The notes: generated from the letters alone by a model not told the origin. DNA of 39,658 bases from Thermoplasmata archaeon (GCA_021818675.1 JAKATR010000055.1:1-39658), one strand, 5' to 3'; counted from the first letter of the stretch, positions 17,010 through 26,015 are shown. Translations and numbers: made by a program.

Positions 17010-18224
17010 ATGAAAAAGATAATGTTGATAATTATGGACGGGCTTGGAGACAGACCAAACGATAAGCTTGGCGGAAAAACGCCTCTCGAATCAGCATATA
17101 TTCCAAATATGAACAGGCTGGTTGAGAATGGTATCGGGGGAATGATGTATTCTGTTGATCAGGGAACAGTTTGTGGGTCAGACACTTCACATCTATCCAT
17201 TCTTGGCTATGACCCTGTTAAATATTATACAGGACGAGGACCATTCGAAGCCATGGGGCTGGGAATTATGGTTAGACCAAGTGATATTTCATTCAGGGCC
17301 AATTTCGCAACAAGAAATGAGCACAATATTATCATAGATAGAAGAGCAGGCAGACTGGATGAGGATCCCAGTGATCTATGCAAGGCGCTCTCCATGGAGA
17401 TCGACGGTATTGAATTTATAGTGAAAAGTGGTGTTGAGCACAGGGCTGCACTTGTAATGAGAGGAAACAAACTAAGCGATAAAATTTCTGATTCGGATCC
17501 ACATTCTGTAGGGAAGGCTCCCGGAACTATAGTTCCTGCCGCTCCTGAAGGTAAGTTTACAGCAGAAGTCCTTAACAAATTCCTTGTAAAATCAAGAGAT
17601 ATACTTGACAATCACCCCTTCAACAAGAAGAGGATTTCGCAGGGAAAACTTCCTGCTAATGAACTTCTTTTAAGGGGAGCAGGAATCACACCTGATATCA
17701 ATTCATTTCAAAGTATGTTTGGCATGTCCGGCGGATATGCAGTTGGAATACCCATGATCAGGGGATTAGCAAATCTAATTGGATTGGAGGAGATCAAAGT
17801 ACAGGGTATGACCGGGAGCGTAGACACAAACTATAAAGGGAAAATAAAGGGTGCTGTTGAAGGTCTGGCAAAGAGGGATTTTGTCCTTGTAAATGTAAAG
17901 GCTCCAGACGTTGCAGCTCATGATAAGAACCCGCTTCTTAAAAGAGAAGTGCTTGAACGAGTTGATGAGGCAATGTCTCCTCTTCTGGATATTCTTGAAG
18001 ATACGGTGATTGTTATCACAGGAGATCACAGCACATCTTCAGAGAGTGGTGAACACACGGGCGATCCGGTTCCGATTGCCATAGCAAGTAATGGAATCAG
18101 AACAAATGGTTGCACAAGGTTTGATGAAAAAAACTCAGGAATAAGCTCATTCAGAATATACAGTAAAAATGTAATGCAGTACGCAATGCAGCTTTCTGAC
18201 AGGGCAGAAAAATATGGGGCATGA
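17010..18224 (+). CDS. apgM: 2,3-bisphosphoglycerate-independent phosphoglycerate mutase, archaeal type
   Basis: Interconverts 3- and 2-phosphoglycerate in glycolysis and gluconeogenesis; a metalloenzyme of the alkaline phosphatase superfamily. Signatures are IIMDGLGDRPNDKLGGKTPLE at the N-terminus (metal Asp), GSDTSHLSILGYDP with the nucleophile Ser, and GYAVGIPMIRG. The last part has NVKAPDVAAHDKN and ITGDHSTSSESGEHTGDPVP (metal-binding Asp/His). A GTG at 17004 is in frame, but AAGGTG (16997-17002) is 7 nt before the ATG at 17010 and only 1 nt before the GTG, so I chose the ATG (404 residues). It is third in the ribD-like/ahcY run. Confidence 0.94.
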   Translation: MKKIMLIIMDGLGDRPNDKLGGKTPLESAYIPNMNRLVENGIGGMMYSVDQGTVCGSDTSHLSILGYDPVKYYTGRGPFEAMGLGIMVRPSDISFRANFATRNEHNIIIDRRAGRLDEDPSDLCKALSMEIDGIEFIVKSGVEHRAALVMRGNKLSDKISDSDPHSVGKAPGTIVPAAPEGKFTAEVLNKFLVKSRDILDNHPFNKKRISQGKLPANELLLRGAGITPDINSFQSMFGMSGGYAVGIPMIRGLANLIGLEEIKVQGMTGSVDTNYKGKIKGAVEGLAKRDFVLVNVKAPDVAAHDKNPLLKREVLERVDEAMSPLLDILEDTVIVITGDHSTSSESGEHTGDPVPIAIASNGIRTNGCTRFDEKNSGISSFRIYSKNVMQYAMQLSDRAEKYGA

Positions 18225-18399
18225 CCTGTCAGACATTTGGATCATCATCAAATTACAATAAATCAAACTATTAAGGTATCATCAGAATTTTTCATAGAAG
18301 TACCTTCACAATTTTATATGCAATTTTAAAGAATTTTCATGTAGTTATGAAATAAGCAAATGTTTTTATACGATTTACGTTTAGTATGTCTGACGTTGT

Positions 18400-19146
18400 A
18401 TGTCATATCAAAGATCCATGTTTGAAGATAGGCGAAAGAAATTCAGTGGATGGAAGATGGAAAGAAGTATATCCAACAGCTCTGGCGCAGTTGGTCCTCA
18501 CTATTCTCCAAATCTCGCTATTGGATATTGCATTTTATTATCCATGATGCTCTGGTGGATACCCATTTTGGGCCCGGCGACGGCCGGATATCTCTCCGGG
18601 AGAAAAAGTGGATCAACAGGAGATGCAATAAAAGCATCGCTGATTACGTCCGCGGTAATAGTTCTCCTGTCAATGTATCTCATATCATTCGTAGCAACCG
18701 CTCCAAATTTGTTTGGATATTATCTTAAGCAGGGAATTTTCGCCTTTTCAAATTCACCTTTATCCGCAGCAACAAACCTCGTTTTCTATACGCAAAGCAC
18801 CTTTGGTCTGATTGAAACCTTTGCGGTCATCCTTCCAAGCTCGCTCATTATTATGAACTTCTTCAGCTATGCAGGCGGTTTCCAGAGCAGTTTAATAAAG
18901 AATGAAAGAGGGTATTCCCCAATTTATGATCTACCATCAGCCAGACAGAGGGATCAGGAAATGTACAGGATGGAACCGGACAAAAGGACGATTCCAATCT
19001 TTCAGGATCTGGAATATGAAAGGAGCCCACTGATTGGACAAATGGGTGGTTCCAGAGGAAGAATGTCGGGTTCAAGACCAAGGTATGATACCAGGTATGA
19101 AGAAGATTATGACAACAGGGATCAGGGATGGTCTTACATTGAATAA
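18400..19146 (+). CDS. Orphan membrane protein with long polar C-terminal tail
   Basis: I do not recognise a family. After a polar N-terminus of about 38 residues there are three or four hydrophobic segments (about 39-65, 74-100, 110-160). A glycine-rich stretch (GPATAGYLSGRKSGSTGDA) links the first two; it resembles the DUF5518-like small archaeal membrane proteins in feel only. From about residue 165 to 248 the tail is hydrophilic, rich in Arg, Asp, Glu, Tyr, Met and Gly, and probably disordered. It ends in DNRDQGWSYIE. A TATA-like TTTTTATAC lies about 27-37 nt before the ATG. It appears monocistronic. Confidence 0.7.
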   Translation: MSYQRSMFEDRRKKFSGWKMERSISNSSGAVGPHYSPNLAIGYCILLSMMLWWIPILGPATAGYLSGRKSGSTGDAIKASLITSAVIVLLSMYLISFVATAPNLFGYYLKQGIFAFSNSPLSAATNLVFYTQSTFGLIETFAVILPSSLIIMNFFSYAGGFQSSLIKNERGYSPIYDLPSARQRDQEMYRMEPDKRTIPIFQDLEYERSPLIGQMGGSRGRMSGSRPRYDTRYEEDYDNRDQGWSYIE

Positions 19147-19245
19147 TTTATAACACCATCAGTCAATTTTTAAAGAAAGCATCACACTTCAAGAGTTATT
19201 CACGAGATTTAATAGAGGAAAAGCCCCGATGACAAATGTTAAAAA

Positions 19246-19253
19246 TTTTTAAG
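19246..19253 (+). promoter_or_regulatory. TATA-like element of serS
   Basis: TTTTTAAG lies 21-28 nt upstream of the serS ATG with no Shine-Dalgarno motif between, which suggests a leaderless transcript. Confidence 0.4.
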
Positions 19254-19273
19254 CAGCTATATTATGACGTGTC

Positions 19274-20605
19274 ATGATTGACATCAAACTTCTTCGTGAA
19301 AAACCAGAGATATTCTATGAAGATATGAAACGGAGAAGTCGCGGCGACTCATTAATTAGAGATTTTTTTGATATAGATAATCAATGGAAGAGCAATGTAA
19401 GAAAGGAAAATGATCTGAGAAAGGAAAAGAACACTCTGAGCATAGAAATTTCTAAACTTATGAAGCAGGGTCTTGACACAACCCATAATAAGGATAGGGT
19501 CAGGGAAATCAATGAGGAATTGAAAAAGATCGATCTGGAACAGGTAAAAATCGAGGAAGCGCGGTTATCCATAGTCAGCAGGATACCAAATATCCTTCAT
19601 CCATCTGTCCCTTCAGGTGTATCTGATGAGGAAAACAAATTCATAAAATTTGCAGGAAAGGCAAAAGTCTCGGCTACAAACATAGCAGAGTTCAGGAAAG
19701 CAACCGAAAACCGGGGGATATTTGTAGATGATGATGTGGAAAGAATATCTCATGTAGATTTAATGGAAATGCTTAATATTGCTGATATAGCAAGGGCGGG
19801 AAAAATATCCGGTGCAAGGTTTTATTTTCTGAAGGAGAGGCTGTTCAAGTTAGAAATGGCTCTGGTAAATTATGCCATTGATTTCCTCTCACAGAGGCAA
19901 TTCACGGTAATGGAACCGCCACCCATGATAAACAAAAGGGCCATCTGGGGGGCAACAGATATGGAAACATTCAACGAAGCGGTATACAAGATCGAAGACG
20001 AAGATCTATATCTCATATCAACATCGGAACATCCTGTTGCAGCTATGTTTATGGATGAAATTATTGAATCCGATGAACTTCCAATGAGAATCGCCGGATA
20101 TTCAGCCTGCTTCAGAAAAGAGGCAGGTGCCCATGGAAAGGACAGCAAGGGAATCTTCAGGGTTCATAATTTTAAGAAAGTGGAACAGTTTATTTTTTCC
20201 AGGGAAGAAGATTCATGGGATTTTCATGAAGAGCTTCTAAAAAACACTGAGGATCTAATAGGAAGCCTTGAAATTCCATATCGGGTAATCAATGTATGTA
20301 CCGGCGATATAGGGTCACTTGCAGCCAAAAAATATGATATTGAAGGATGGTTTCCTGTTCAGGGAAAATTCAGGGAACTGGCATCAATTTCCAACGACAC
20401 CGATTATCAGGCAAGATCATTGAACATCAGGTACAGGGAGAAAGGAGAATTGAAATTTGCGCACACTTTAAACGGTACGGCTGTTGCATCAACAAGAACG
20501 CTGGTGGCAATAATGGAGAATTTCCAGAATAAGGGAATTATTGAAATACCAAAGGTTCTTATTCCATATACGGGTTTTGATCACATTGAACTGAATCAGG
20601 ATTAG
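19274..20605 (+). CDS. serS: Seryl-tRNA synthetase
   Basis: Class II synthetase charging tRNA(Ser). The N-terminal helical arm (about 28-100, Lys/Glu-rich coiled coil) grips the long variable arm of tRNA(Ser). The catalytic domain has the TSEHPVAAMF segment and motif 2 in CFRKEAGAHGKDSKGIFRVHNF, then KVEQF. Motif 3 is in NGTAVASTRTLVAIMENFQ. At 443 residues it is the common bacterial/archaeal type, not the rare methanogen type. It stands alone and converges on the GltD-like gene across 36 nt of T-rich DNA. Confidence 0.96.
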   Translation: MIDIKLLREKPEIFYEDMKRRSRGDSLIRDFFDIDNQWKSNVRKENDLRKEKNTLSIEISKLMKQGLDTTHNKDRVREINEELKKIDLEQVKIEEARLSIVSRIPNILHPSVPSGVSDEENKFIKFAGKAKVSATNIAEFRKATENRGIFVDDDVERISHVDLMEMLNIADIARAGKISGARFYFLKERLFKLEMALVNYAIDFLSQRQFTVMEPPPMINKRAIWGATDMETFNEAVYKIEDEDLYLISTSEHPVAAMFMDEIIESDELPMRIAGYSACFRKEAGAHGKDSKGIFRVHNFKKVEQFIFSREEDSWDFHEELLKNTEDLIGSLEIPYRVINVCTGDIGSLAAKKYDIEGWFPVQGKFRELASISNDTDYQARSLNIRYREKGELKFAHTLNGTAVASTRTLVAIMENFQNKGIIEIPKVLIPYTGFDHIELNQD

Positions 20606-20641
20606 TTATTCACGCATAATTTACAAAATTGTTTTTTAAGT
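20606..20641. terminator. T-rich convergent intergenic stretch
   Basis: The gap between the convergent serS and GltD-like genes holds ATTGTTTTTTAAG, a T-run of the kind that ends archaeal transcripts on the plus strand. No hairpin is needed or clearly seen. Confidence 0.3.
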
Positions 20642-22096
20642 TTATTTCTGCCTTTCAGCATATGCCATTTTTGCAGACATCGGAGAGAATTTTTTCCATC
20701 TGTCAAGGAATGGGAGAACCTCTTCATTCACCTGATCCATAACATTAAGGTATCTTAAAATTCCAAGTACAGCTGTGTCAGCATCTCTAACGGCAGATAT
20801 GAGATCACGGGAAAAATTAGTTGAATCTCCTCCAGAAAAAACTCCGGGTATTGAAGTCATTCCGTTCTGGTCAGTAATCGTTTGTCCCTGTGGTGTGAGT
20901 TTAAGCATCCTCATGTACTGGTCGCCAAGGAAAGAATAATCGGATTCCTGACCTGTGGCCTCTATGACAAAATCGACATTTATACCCAAAACTTTATCTT
21001 TCTTTGGAACGGGCTTTGCTCTTCCCCTACCCTCTGGAACCATATCGTTTTGCCAGTACTTTACCTCAACTATGCGATCCCCTTCCTTTGCATATTCAAA
21101 CGGAGTTACTTCCCAGACGTATGTAACTTTCTCTTCCATGGTTTCTTCCATCTCTTCATCTGCATTCATTGAGGGATAACCAGGTCTGTCAACATCTCTT
21201 CTTCTGTACATAATATAGACATTTTCAGCTCCAAGTCTGATGGATGTTCTTGAAGCATCATTTGCAGTGAAACCGCCGCCAATGACAACCACGTTTTTCC
21301 CAACGTTTATTTTTTCTCCCAGAGAAGTTCTTCTAAGAAACTCTGTAGCGTGCATAATATTACTTGCATCACTTCCCGGGGTTCCTGTCATCCTTGGCAT
21401 ATGGTTTCCAATGCCAAGGTATACGGCATCATATGATTTCAGCAACTCTTCAAATTGAATATCATGACCTATCTTGGTGTTTAGATATACATCAACGCCC
21501 TGCGAGGTTATAAAACCAACTTCCTTCTCAACGACATCATGGGGTAACCGGTACTTTGGAATGCCAACTCTCATAAAACCCCCCAGAACCGGAAGCGATT
21601 CGTAAAGAGTAACCTTTACGCCCTGAATTGACAAATAATATGCAGCGCTCAACCCGGAAGGTCCACCGCCTATGATGGCAACAGTCTTTCCAATAAATTT
21701 CTTCTTGGGAAGGTTTATTACTTCCCCATAATCCTGAAATTTATCTGCTGCGTATCGCTTAATGTGTCTGATTGCTATTGGACCCCCAGTATCATAGAGA
21801 ACGCATATATCCTCACATAGATGGGTACAAACTCTTCCTATTATTGCTGGAAAGGGCAAATTTTCAAAAACTATTTTTACAGTTTGAGCTGGATCATGAA
21901 CGGCTGTGCTGTTAACATATCCTCCTATATCAAGGGAAGCAGGGCAGGCCTGTGTGCATATATTGCACCCAATGCATCTGGAAGCTTCAGCATAAGCTTC
22001 ATTATCTGTGTAACCTACGACAGGCTCCACATCGAAAGTCTTAACTCTATCCTCCGGGTCTTCTGATTTTATCTTAACCCTTTCAAATTTGAGCAT
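20642..22096 (-). CDS. GltD-like FAD/NAD(P)-dependent oxidoreductase with Fe-S N-terminus
   Basis: Resembles the small subunit of NADPH-glutamate synthase and its relatives (NfnB, sulfide dehydrogenase, dihydropyrimidine dehydrogenase N-terminus). A ferredoxin-like cluster motif CxxCxxCxxxCP lies at about residues 41-52, with a second cysteine group in RVCTHLCEDIC. The FAD motif is AIIGGGPSGLSAAYYLS, and GGFMRVGIPKYRLP is typical of the family. The NAD(P) motif is VVIGGGFTANDASR, and IPGVFSGGD closes the FAD site. No GltB partner is in the window, so the electron acceptor is unknown. GGTGA lies 6 nt before the ATG at 22096 but touches the ATG at 22102, so I prefer 22096 (484 residues). Confidence 0.88.
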   Translation of the reverse strand: MLKFERVKIKSEDPEDRVKTFDVEPVVGYTDNEAYAEASRCIGCNICTQACPASLDIGGYVNSTAVHDPAQTVKIVFENLPFPAIIGRVCTHLCEDICVLYDTGGPIAIRHIKRYAADKFQDYGEVINLPKKKFIGKTVAIIGGGPSGLSAAYYLSIQGVKVTLYESLPVLGGFMRVGIPKYRLPHDVVEKEVGFITSQGVDVYLNTKIGHDIQFEELLKSYDAVYLGIGNHMPRMTGTPGSDASNIMHATEFLRRTSLGEKINVGKNVVVIGGGFTANDASRTSIRLGAENVYIMYRRRDVDRPGYPSMNADEEMEETMEEKVTYVWEVTPFEYAKEGDRIVEVKYWQNDMVPEGRGRAKPVPKKDKVLGINVDFVIEATGQESDYSFLGDQYMRMLKLTPQGQTITDQNGMTSIPGVFSGGDSTNFSRDLISAVRDADTAVLGILRYLNVMDQVNEEVLPFLDRWKKFSPMSAKMAYAERQK

Positions 22097-22197
22097 GGAC
22101 ATTCACCCTGTAATTTTCGCAAATATTATAACATTTTTGTAACGTTGAAATATAGTTAAAGGGTAACCATTCTCCTATTGGAATTATAAAAAACATC

Positions 22198-22614
22198 TCA
22201 GGATGCTAAATGCAGGTATGGCCCAATATAGAAAATTGCCACAGTAAGATTAATGAGAACTATTGCTGACAACAGAACATATAGATAATTCTTGCTTACC
22301 ACAAAATCAATTACCGCACTGATTAAAACTATAACTGGAGTAAAAATCAGCACCCACAAACCCAGAGAAATGAAATATATCCCATCAAGATCAATTATCC
22401 CGGAAGGCATATTGGAAAGAGGAACGAGATTTGATCTCAATGTGGTTGGGGAAGTTGTGTTATAACTGCTAATTTGCGCAAGCGTATATCCGTCTCCACC
22501 TCCCTTAATCATCATCAGAACTACGCCTGATACTATGAAGAACATGCTAACAACTACTGCCGTTCGCAACGTAATGCTTATAACTTTCGTCAAATCTTCA
22601 TTGTCTTTGTCCAT
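22198..22614 (-). CDS. DUF1634 membrane protein
   Basis: Small membrane protein with three hydrophobic segments (about 18-40, 80-105, 112-132 of 138 residues) and a polar Ser/Thr/Asn loop between the first and second. It fits the DUF1634 family, which is commonly encoded beside TauE/SafE exporters and may be an accessory subunit. The frame extends to a GTG at 22623, but GGTGA lies 5 nt before the ATG at 22614, which decides the start. It overlaps the end of the TauE gene by 17 nt, so the two are coupled. Confidence 0.8.
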   Translation of the reverse strand: MDKDNEDLTKVISITLRTAVVVSMFFIVSGVVLMMIKGGGDGYTLAQISSYNTTSPTTLRSNLVPLSNMPSGIIDLDGIYFISLGLWVLIFTPVIVLISAVIDFVVSKNYLYVLLSAIVLINLTVAIFYIGPYLHLAS

Positions 22615-23578
22615 TTCTCTCACCTATCCTGAAAATTACATACAGGGAAATAATCAAAACTGCAGAAATCGCAATTGCAATGTAAAATCGATCAAGTCCA
22701 GACAAATTTATGAAGGTTCCCTTTCTCAACCCTTCAAGAGCCATCTCAACTCCAAGATAGCTAAGTATTGCAAAAAAAACCCATCTAACATCCTTGTTGG
22801 ATATCTTTAGAAGTATCTTCGATCCTATGATCGCACCTATTAAAACGCCGATTGCCGTTGCAGCAGCGAGGTAAAACTGAATAAAACCGTTATACCAGTA
22901 AATTGAACTGCTGGTTGCAGCAGTGATCCCAATCATAAAATTGCTTGTCGTCGTGGTTACCTTCATTGGCAGATTCATTGCCCAGTCCATACCCAGAACC
23001 TTTAAAGCACCACTTCCTATTCCGAGAAGCCCTGATAGCATACCGGCAAAAAACATAATTATTTCGCCAAGCCACCACCTGATTCCTATGTATTCTACGC
23101 TTTTCTTCTGGTTCTGGTCATAATATTTTCCTTGAAGTTGAAATATTCTGCTGGTGAAATCAGGTTTAACAACCTTGGTTCCCTCATATTTCCCCCTGTT
23201 TATGGTGGGAACTATGGAAGTGAGAATAACGATACCAAACAGAAGGTATAGAACCCATTCCAGGCTATATTTATAAACAACTGTCACAGTAAGAGAACCA
23301 ACTATGGCACCCAGCGTAGTGGCAACCTCGAGCCCCACTCCTATCTTCACGTTGGCTATCTTCTTTTTCGTATAGGTGCCTGCTGAACCTGCCGAGGTTG
23401 CGATGGTTGAAATCAAACTTGCACCAGTTGCAAAAATAATAGGAACCCCATAAAATAGAGTTAGTATTGGAACCAGAACCGACCCTCCGCCAAGGCCGGT
23501 AACAGAACCTATGATACCTGCAATTATGCCTCCTGCAACTATTTCTATGAACTTCAGGAGGGTCATTACCTCAGTCAT
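22598..23578 (-). CDS. TauE/SafE family membrane exporter
   Basis: Predicted permease of the sulfite/organosulfonate exporter family. The 326 residues hold about eight membrane segments in two related halves. The first half has GIIGSVTGLGGGSVLVPILTLF and the second GMLSGLLGIGSGALKVLGM, the paired glycine-rich signature of the family. The substrate is not shown by sequence; export of sulfite or sulfonates, or other anions, is possible. A TATA-like AATAAATAA lies about 20-28 nt before the ATG. Transcribed with the DUF1634 gene, which it overlaps. Confidence 0.9.
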   Translation of the reverse strand: MTEVMTLLKFIEIVAGGIIAGIIGSVTGLGGGSVLVPILTLFYGVPIIFATGASLISTIATSAGSAGTYTKKKIANVKIGVGLEVATTLGAIVGSLTVTVVYKYSLEWVLYLLFGIVILTSIVPTINRGKYEGTKVVKPDFTSRIFQLQGKYYDQNQKKSVEYIGIRWWLGEIIMFFAGMLSGLLGIGSGALKVLGMDWAMNLPMKVTTTTSNFMIGITAATSSSIYWYNGFIQFYLAAATAIGVLIGAIIGSKILLKISNKDVRWVFFAILSYLGVEMALEGLRKGTFINLSGLDRFYIAIAISAVLIISLYVIFRIGERNGQRQ

Positions 23579-23635
23579 GGGACGTTATTACAGGATGTTA
23601 TTTATTGATTTTTAGTAGATTAGGATATTGAATTT

Positions 23636-24043
23636 TTATTTTCTTTTCTTAATAATTTCAGAAAGAACAGTTTTATCGAGATCTGTTTTAAATTTAATTT
23701 TCTTCCCCTTGAGAACCTTGGCAATTTTGTCAGTAATTTCTCCTATATCTTCCGAGGGGTAGTTTCTCAATATTATCATTTCTTTTCTTCCAATTGGGAA
23801 AATAAGCTTAAGTCTTGAATTTTCAGAATTGTAACCAAGTGGTTTTTTTCCCTGCCTTATCTCACGCATATTCAGTTCTAATCTTACCTGATCATGCTGC
23901 AGTTCTTCCTGCGTTTGCTTACCCTTTTCCGCGATTTCATCAAATATTAAGGGGAAGACCTTTTCCAGGGATTTCCAGTCAAAGGATTCTTCAAAAAAAA
24001 TGTGTCCACTTAAGTTCTTCACAGCATGGTATATATTTCTCAT
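23636..24043 (-). CDS. Hypothetical protein, 135 residues
   Basis: Not recognised. It is soluble, charged and Lys/Glu-rich, with no membrane segment. The first 75 residues look mainly helical, including the run EIAEKGKQTQEELQHDQ. From about 78 on there is an alpha/beta pattern (LKLIFPIGRKEMIILRNYPSEDIGE), ending in a basic IIKKRK. A promoter-like ATTAAATAAAA lies about 15-25 nt before the ATG. It is upstream of the TauE gene on the same strand, separated by 57 nt that hold a separate TATA element, so it is probably independent. Confidence 0.6.
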   Translation of the reverse strand: MRNIYHAVKNLSGHIFFEESFDWKSLEKVFPLIFDEIAEKGKQTQEELQHDQVRLELNMREIRQGKKPLGYNSENSRLKLIFPIGRKEMIILRNYPSEDIGEITDKIAKVLKGKKIKFKTDLDKTVLSEIIKKRK

Positions 24044-24210
24044 TAATTTAATTTCTTTTTATTTAATGCTCAAACTGAACTTCCAATGAAACGTTATTCT
24101 GTTTTTTGAGGTTGAAAAGGTTTTTTATGTGGGAAAGAGATGAGGGCTCAGTAAAGTCAGAATGATACAGTAGATTATTGTAATCATTTCCCGGCTTTCA
24201 CCATTCATGA

Positions 24211-24220
24211 CTTTAATAAA
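24211..24220 (+). promoter_or_regulatory. TATA box of tRNA-Gln
   Basis: TTTAATAAAG lies 27-36 nt before the 5' end of the tRNA, the usual archaeal position for a tRNA promoter with a short leader. Confidence 0.5.
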
Positions 24221-24246
24221 GTATGGATGGTTGATAAACCAACAAT

Positions 24247-24319
24247 AGCCCTGTGGTGTAGTGGCCAAGCATTGCAGGCTCTGGACCTGTCGACGGCAGT
24301 TCGAATCTGCCCAGGGCTA
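24247..24319 (+). tRNA. tRNA-Gln (anticodon CTG)
   Basis: Full cloverleaf: acceptor AGCCCTG with CAGGGCT, discriminator A, and a D stem GTGT/GCAT with wobble pairs. The anticodon stem is GCAGG/CCTGT with loop CTCTGGA. The T arm is GGCAG-TTCGAAT-CTGCC. Anticodon CTG reads CAG. There is no intron and no encoded CCA. No duplicated 3' end that would mark an integrated element was seen nearby. Confidence 0.95.
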
Positions 24320-24402
24320 TTTTCATTGTTAAAACGTTTGGTGTAAAGGTTTTTGCAATGGAAAACACAAAAATCTTAAGTTCTAAGGCATATTGAAGAC
24401 TC

Positions 24403-24885
24403 GTGGGAGATGATAACGAGACTCAGGATTTGACTATGAGGTATTGTCAGGCATTGGATGCTGATATAGATGCATCACACGATTATTTTCTATATATATC
24501 GGAAATGAAGCTTGCCATAGCCTCTCTGGGAATGGCAGTTGCCTCTGGAATCAGACTTCAGGCAACAAGAGAAATTTTGGATATGGCAGATACACTGTAT
24601 CAAAATATAACGGACCCTGATTCCACACTTCCAGACAACCAACGAAAGCAGTTAAATCATGCTGAGGAGGTCTGGCTTGATATGAAAGATAAAATGAGCA
24701 AAGGGGACCAGAGAGCCTCAAGTCTGCTTAGTGCTCACGCATTTATGGAAAAGGCTGTTGTGCACCTTATTGCATGCAAAAAGGACGAAATGTTCAAAGA
24801 TATAATAACTGATTATTTGATCAATTATCTTGAAAAGTTAAGCGTTTTCATCTATAGGGAAGCAATAGGACATGTAATGCTATGA
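24403..24885 (+). CDS. Hypothetical helical protein, 160 residues
   Basis: Not recognised. It starts with GTG and is acidic at the N-terminus (MGDDNETQDL). The rest reads as an all-helical bundle of about five helices with heptad-like Ala/Leu/Met spacing, for instance EMKLAIASLGMAVASG and HAFMEKAVVHLIA. There are no metal motifs and no membrane segment. A TATA-like AAATCTTAAG lies 25-34 nt upstream and no Shine-Dalgarno motif is seen, so a leaderless GTG start fits. It is monocistronic, between tRNA-Gln and a hairpin-plus-T terminator. Confidence 0.65.
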   Translation: MGDDNETQDLTMRYCQALDADIDASHDYFLYISEMKLAIASLGMAVASGIRLQATREILDMADTLYQNITDPDSTLPDNQRKQLNHAEEVWLDMKDKMSKGDQRASSLLSAHAFMEKAVVHLIACKKDEMFKDIITDYLINYLEKLSVFIYREAIGHVML

Positions 24886-24889
24886 CAAT

Positions 24890-24911
24890 GCACCATCCAA
24901 AGTGGTGTTTT
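24890..24911 (+). terminator. Hairpin and T-run after the helical protein gene
   Basis: CACCA (24891-24895) pairs with TGGTG (24903-24907) across a 7-nt loop, and TTTT follows at once. It begins 5 nt after the stop codon, so it looks like a terminator of the upstream gene. Confidence 0.45.
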
Positions 24912-25001
24912 AGTGGATCGGTATCTCATAATTTCTACAGTAATCAACGCTGAATTATCAAGGACCAATTAAAATAGATTTCTAAAACAAGTCTAGAATC
25001 C

Positions 25002-25943
25002 TCACTTAGTCAGGGAATCAACGAACTGATTGATCCTGTCAGCAACAATTTTAGGAAATTCAATCATTGGAACGTGACCCGCATCTTTTATTACTACAAA
25101 ATTTGCATTTTTAACGCCGCTAAAATATTTCTGGCCTTCCGATATACTGAGAACCTTATCCTTTTCACCCCAAATAACAATTTTGGGAATTTGAGATTTT
25201 GAGAATTGTTCACGAATTTTATCAAGATTTTTCTTTCTTAAACCAAATATACTTACCGCATATTTTACAAGATCAAAATATGATTCCCAGTTTTGTCTGT
25301 CACTGTAATATTCCAGGGACTTTTGAATTAACCATTCAGGCGGATTGGAAGCGCTGAAAGAGTTTTTCCATCCTGCTAATATAGTTTCCATAGTGGGAGT
25401 CTTCCTCCTATAATACCAATTAATGGGCCTGGCTGACATTAATCGATACATAACACCAATACTGGTGTTTCCACCAAAGGGATCAATAAGAACGCATCCT
25501 GAAATTCTATTGGCTCTGAATATGGAATATAGCATTGAAATCCCACCTCCCATGGAATTTCCCACAAGAACCGGGTTTGATATTTTTTCCTCTTCAATTA
25601 ACAAATCAATGGCGTTAATAAACGGACCCTTTTCAGAATAGAAATCTTTCATCTCAGTTTTATTGAATTTAGTCTCTCCGTGTCCTGGAAGATCTATGGA
25701 AAACATGCTGAATTTCTTTTCATCAAGGGCATTCATTAGGGGATTCCATACCTCTGTGAATGCGCCAAGACCATGAATAAAGATCAGGTTTTTGATACCA
25801 TTGCCTCTCTTCCTATACCTCAGCAATTTGTTATCTGTCCTAATATATAGATTTTCATCATTTTTGTTTTTATTGATCATTTGTCCAACATCCTTTACAA
25901 TCTTCCTGTATGATAGAATTGTCCTCTCTATTAAAAGGTACAA
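25002..25943 (-). CDS. Alpha/beta hydrolase
   Basis: Alpha/beta-fold hydrolase of 313 residues; substrate unknown. The oxyanion region is IFIHGLGAFTEVW and the nucleophile elbow is GNSMGGG. The catalytic Asp is in IWGEKDKVLSISEG and the catalytic His in DAGHVPMIEFP. A cap-like helical insert lies between the nucleophile and the Asp. The start is TTG at 25943. An ATG 21 codons later (MINKNKNDENLY, 25880) is closer to where the conserved fold begins, but a TATA-like stretch about 20-25 nt before the TTG favours the longer form slightly. It is monocistronic. Confidence 0.85.
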   Translation of the reverse strand: MYLLIERTILSYRKIVKDVGQMINKNKNDENLYIRTDNKLLRYRKRGNGIKNLIFIHGLGAFTEVWNPLMNALDEKKFSMFSIDLPGHGETKFNKTEMKDFYSEKGPFINAIDLLIEEEKISNPVLVGNSMGGGISMLYSIFRANRISGCVLIDPFGGNTSIGVMYRLMSARPINWYYRRKTPTMETILAGWKNSFSASNPPEWLIQKSLEYYSDRQNWESYFDLVKYAVSIFGLRKKNLDKIREQFSKSQIPKIVIWGEKDKVLSISEGQKYFSGVKNANFVVIKDAGHVPMIEFPKIVADRINQFVDSLTK

Positions 25944-26015
25944 CGAGTTAAACTATAAACTAATAAGCCATTCATCTTATTCTTCGGGCTAATTATATTT
26001 ATTTAAGTACCCGAT

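Noticed and set aside
18222-18260. Minus-strand TGATGA followed 12 nt later by CTGA, like half a C/D box guide RNA
   Set aside because: No matching C' and D boxes follow, and it is antisense to the apgM end; chance match.
18273-18306. AAGGTA/TACCTT inverted repeat after apgM
   Set aside because: Only 6 bp with a 22-nt loop in AT-rich DNA and no T-run after it; weak as a terminator or operator.
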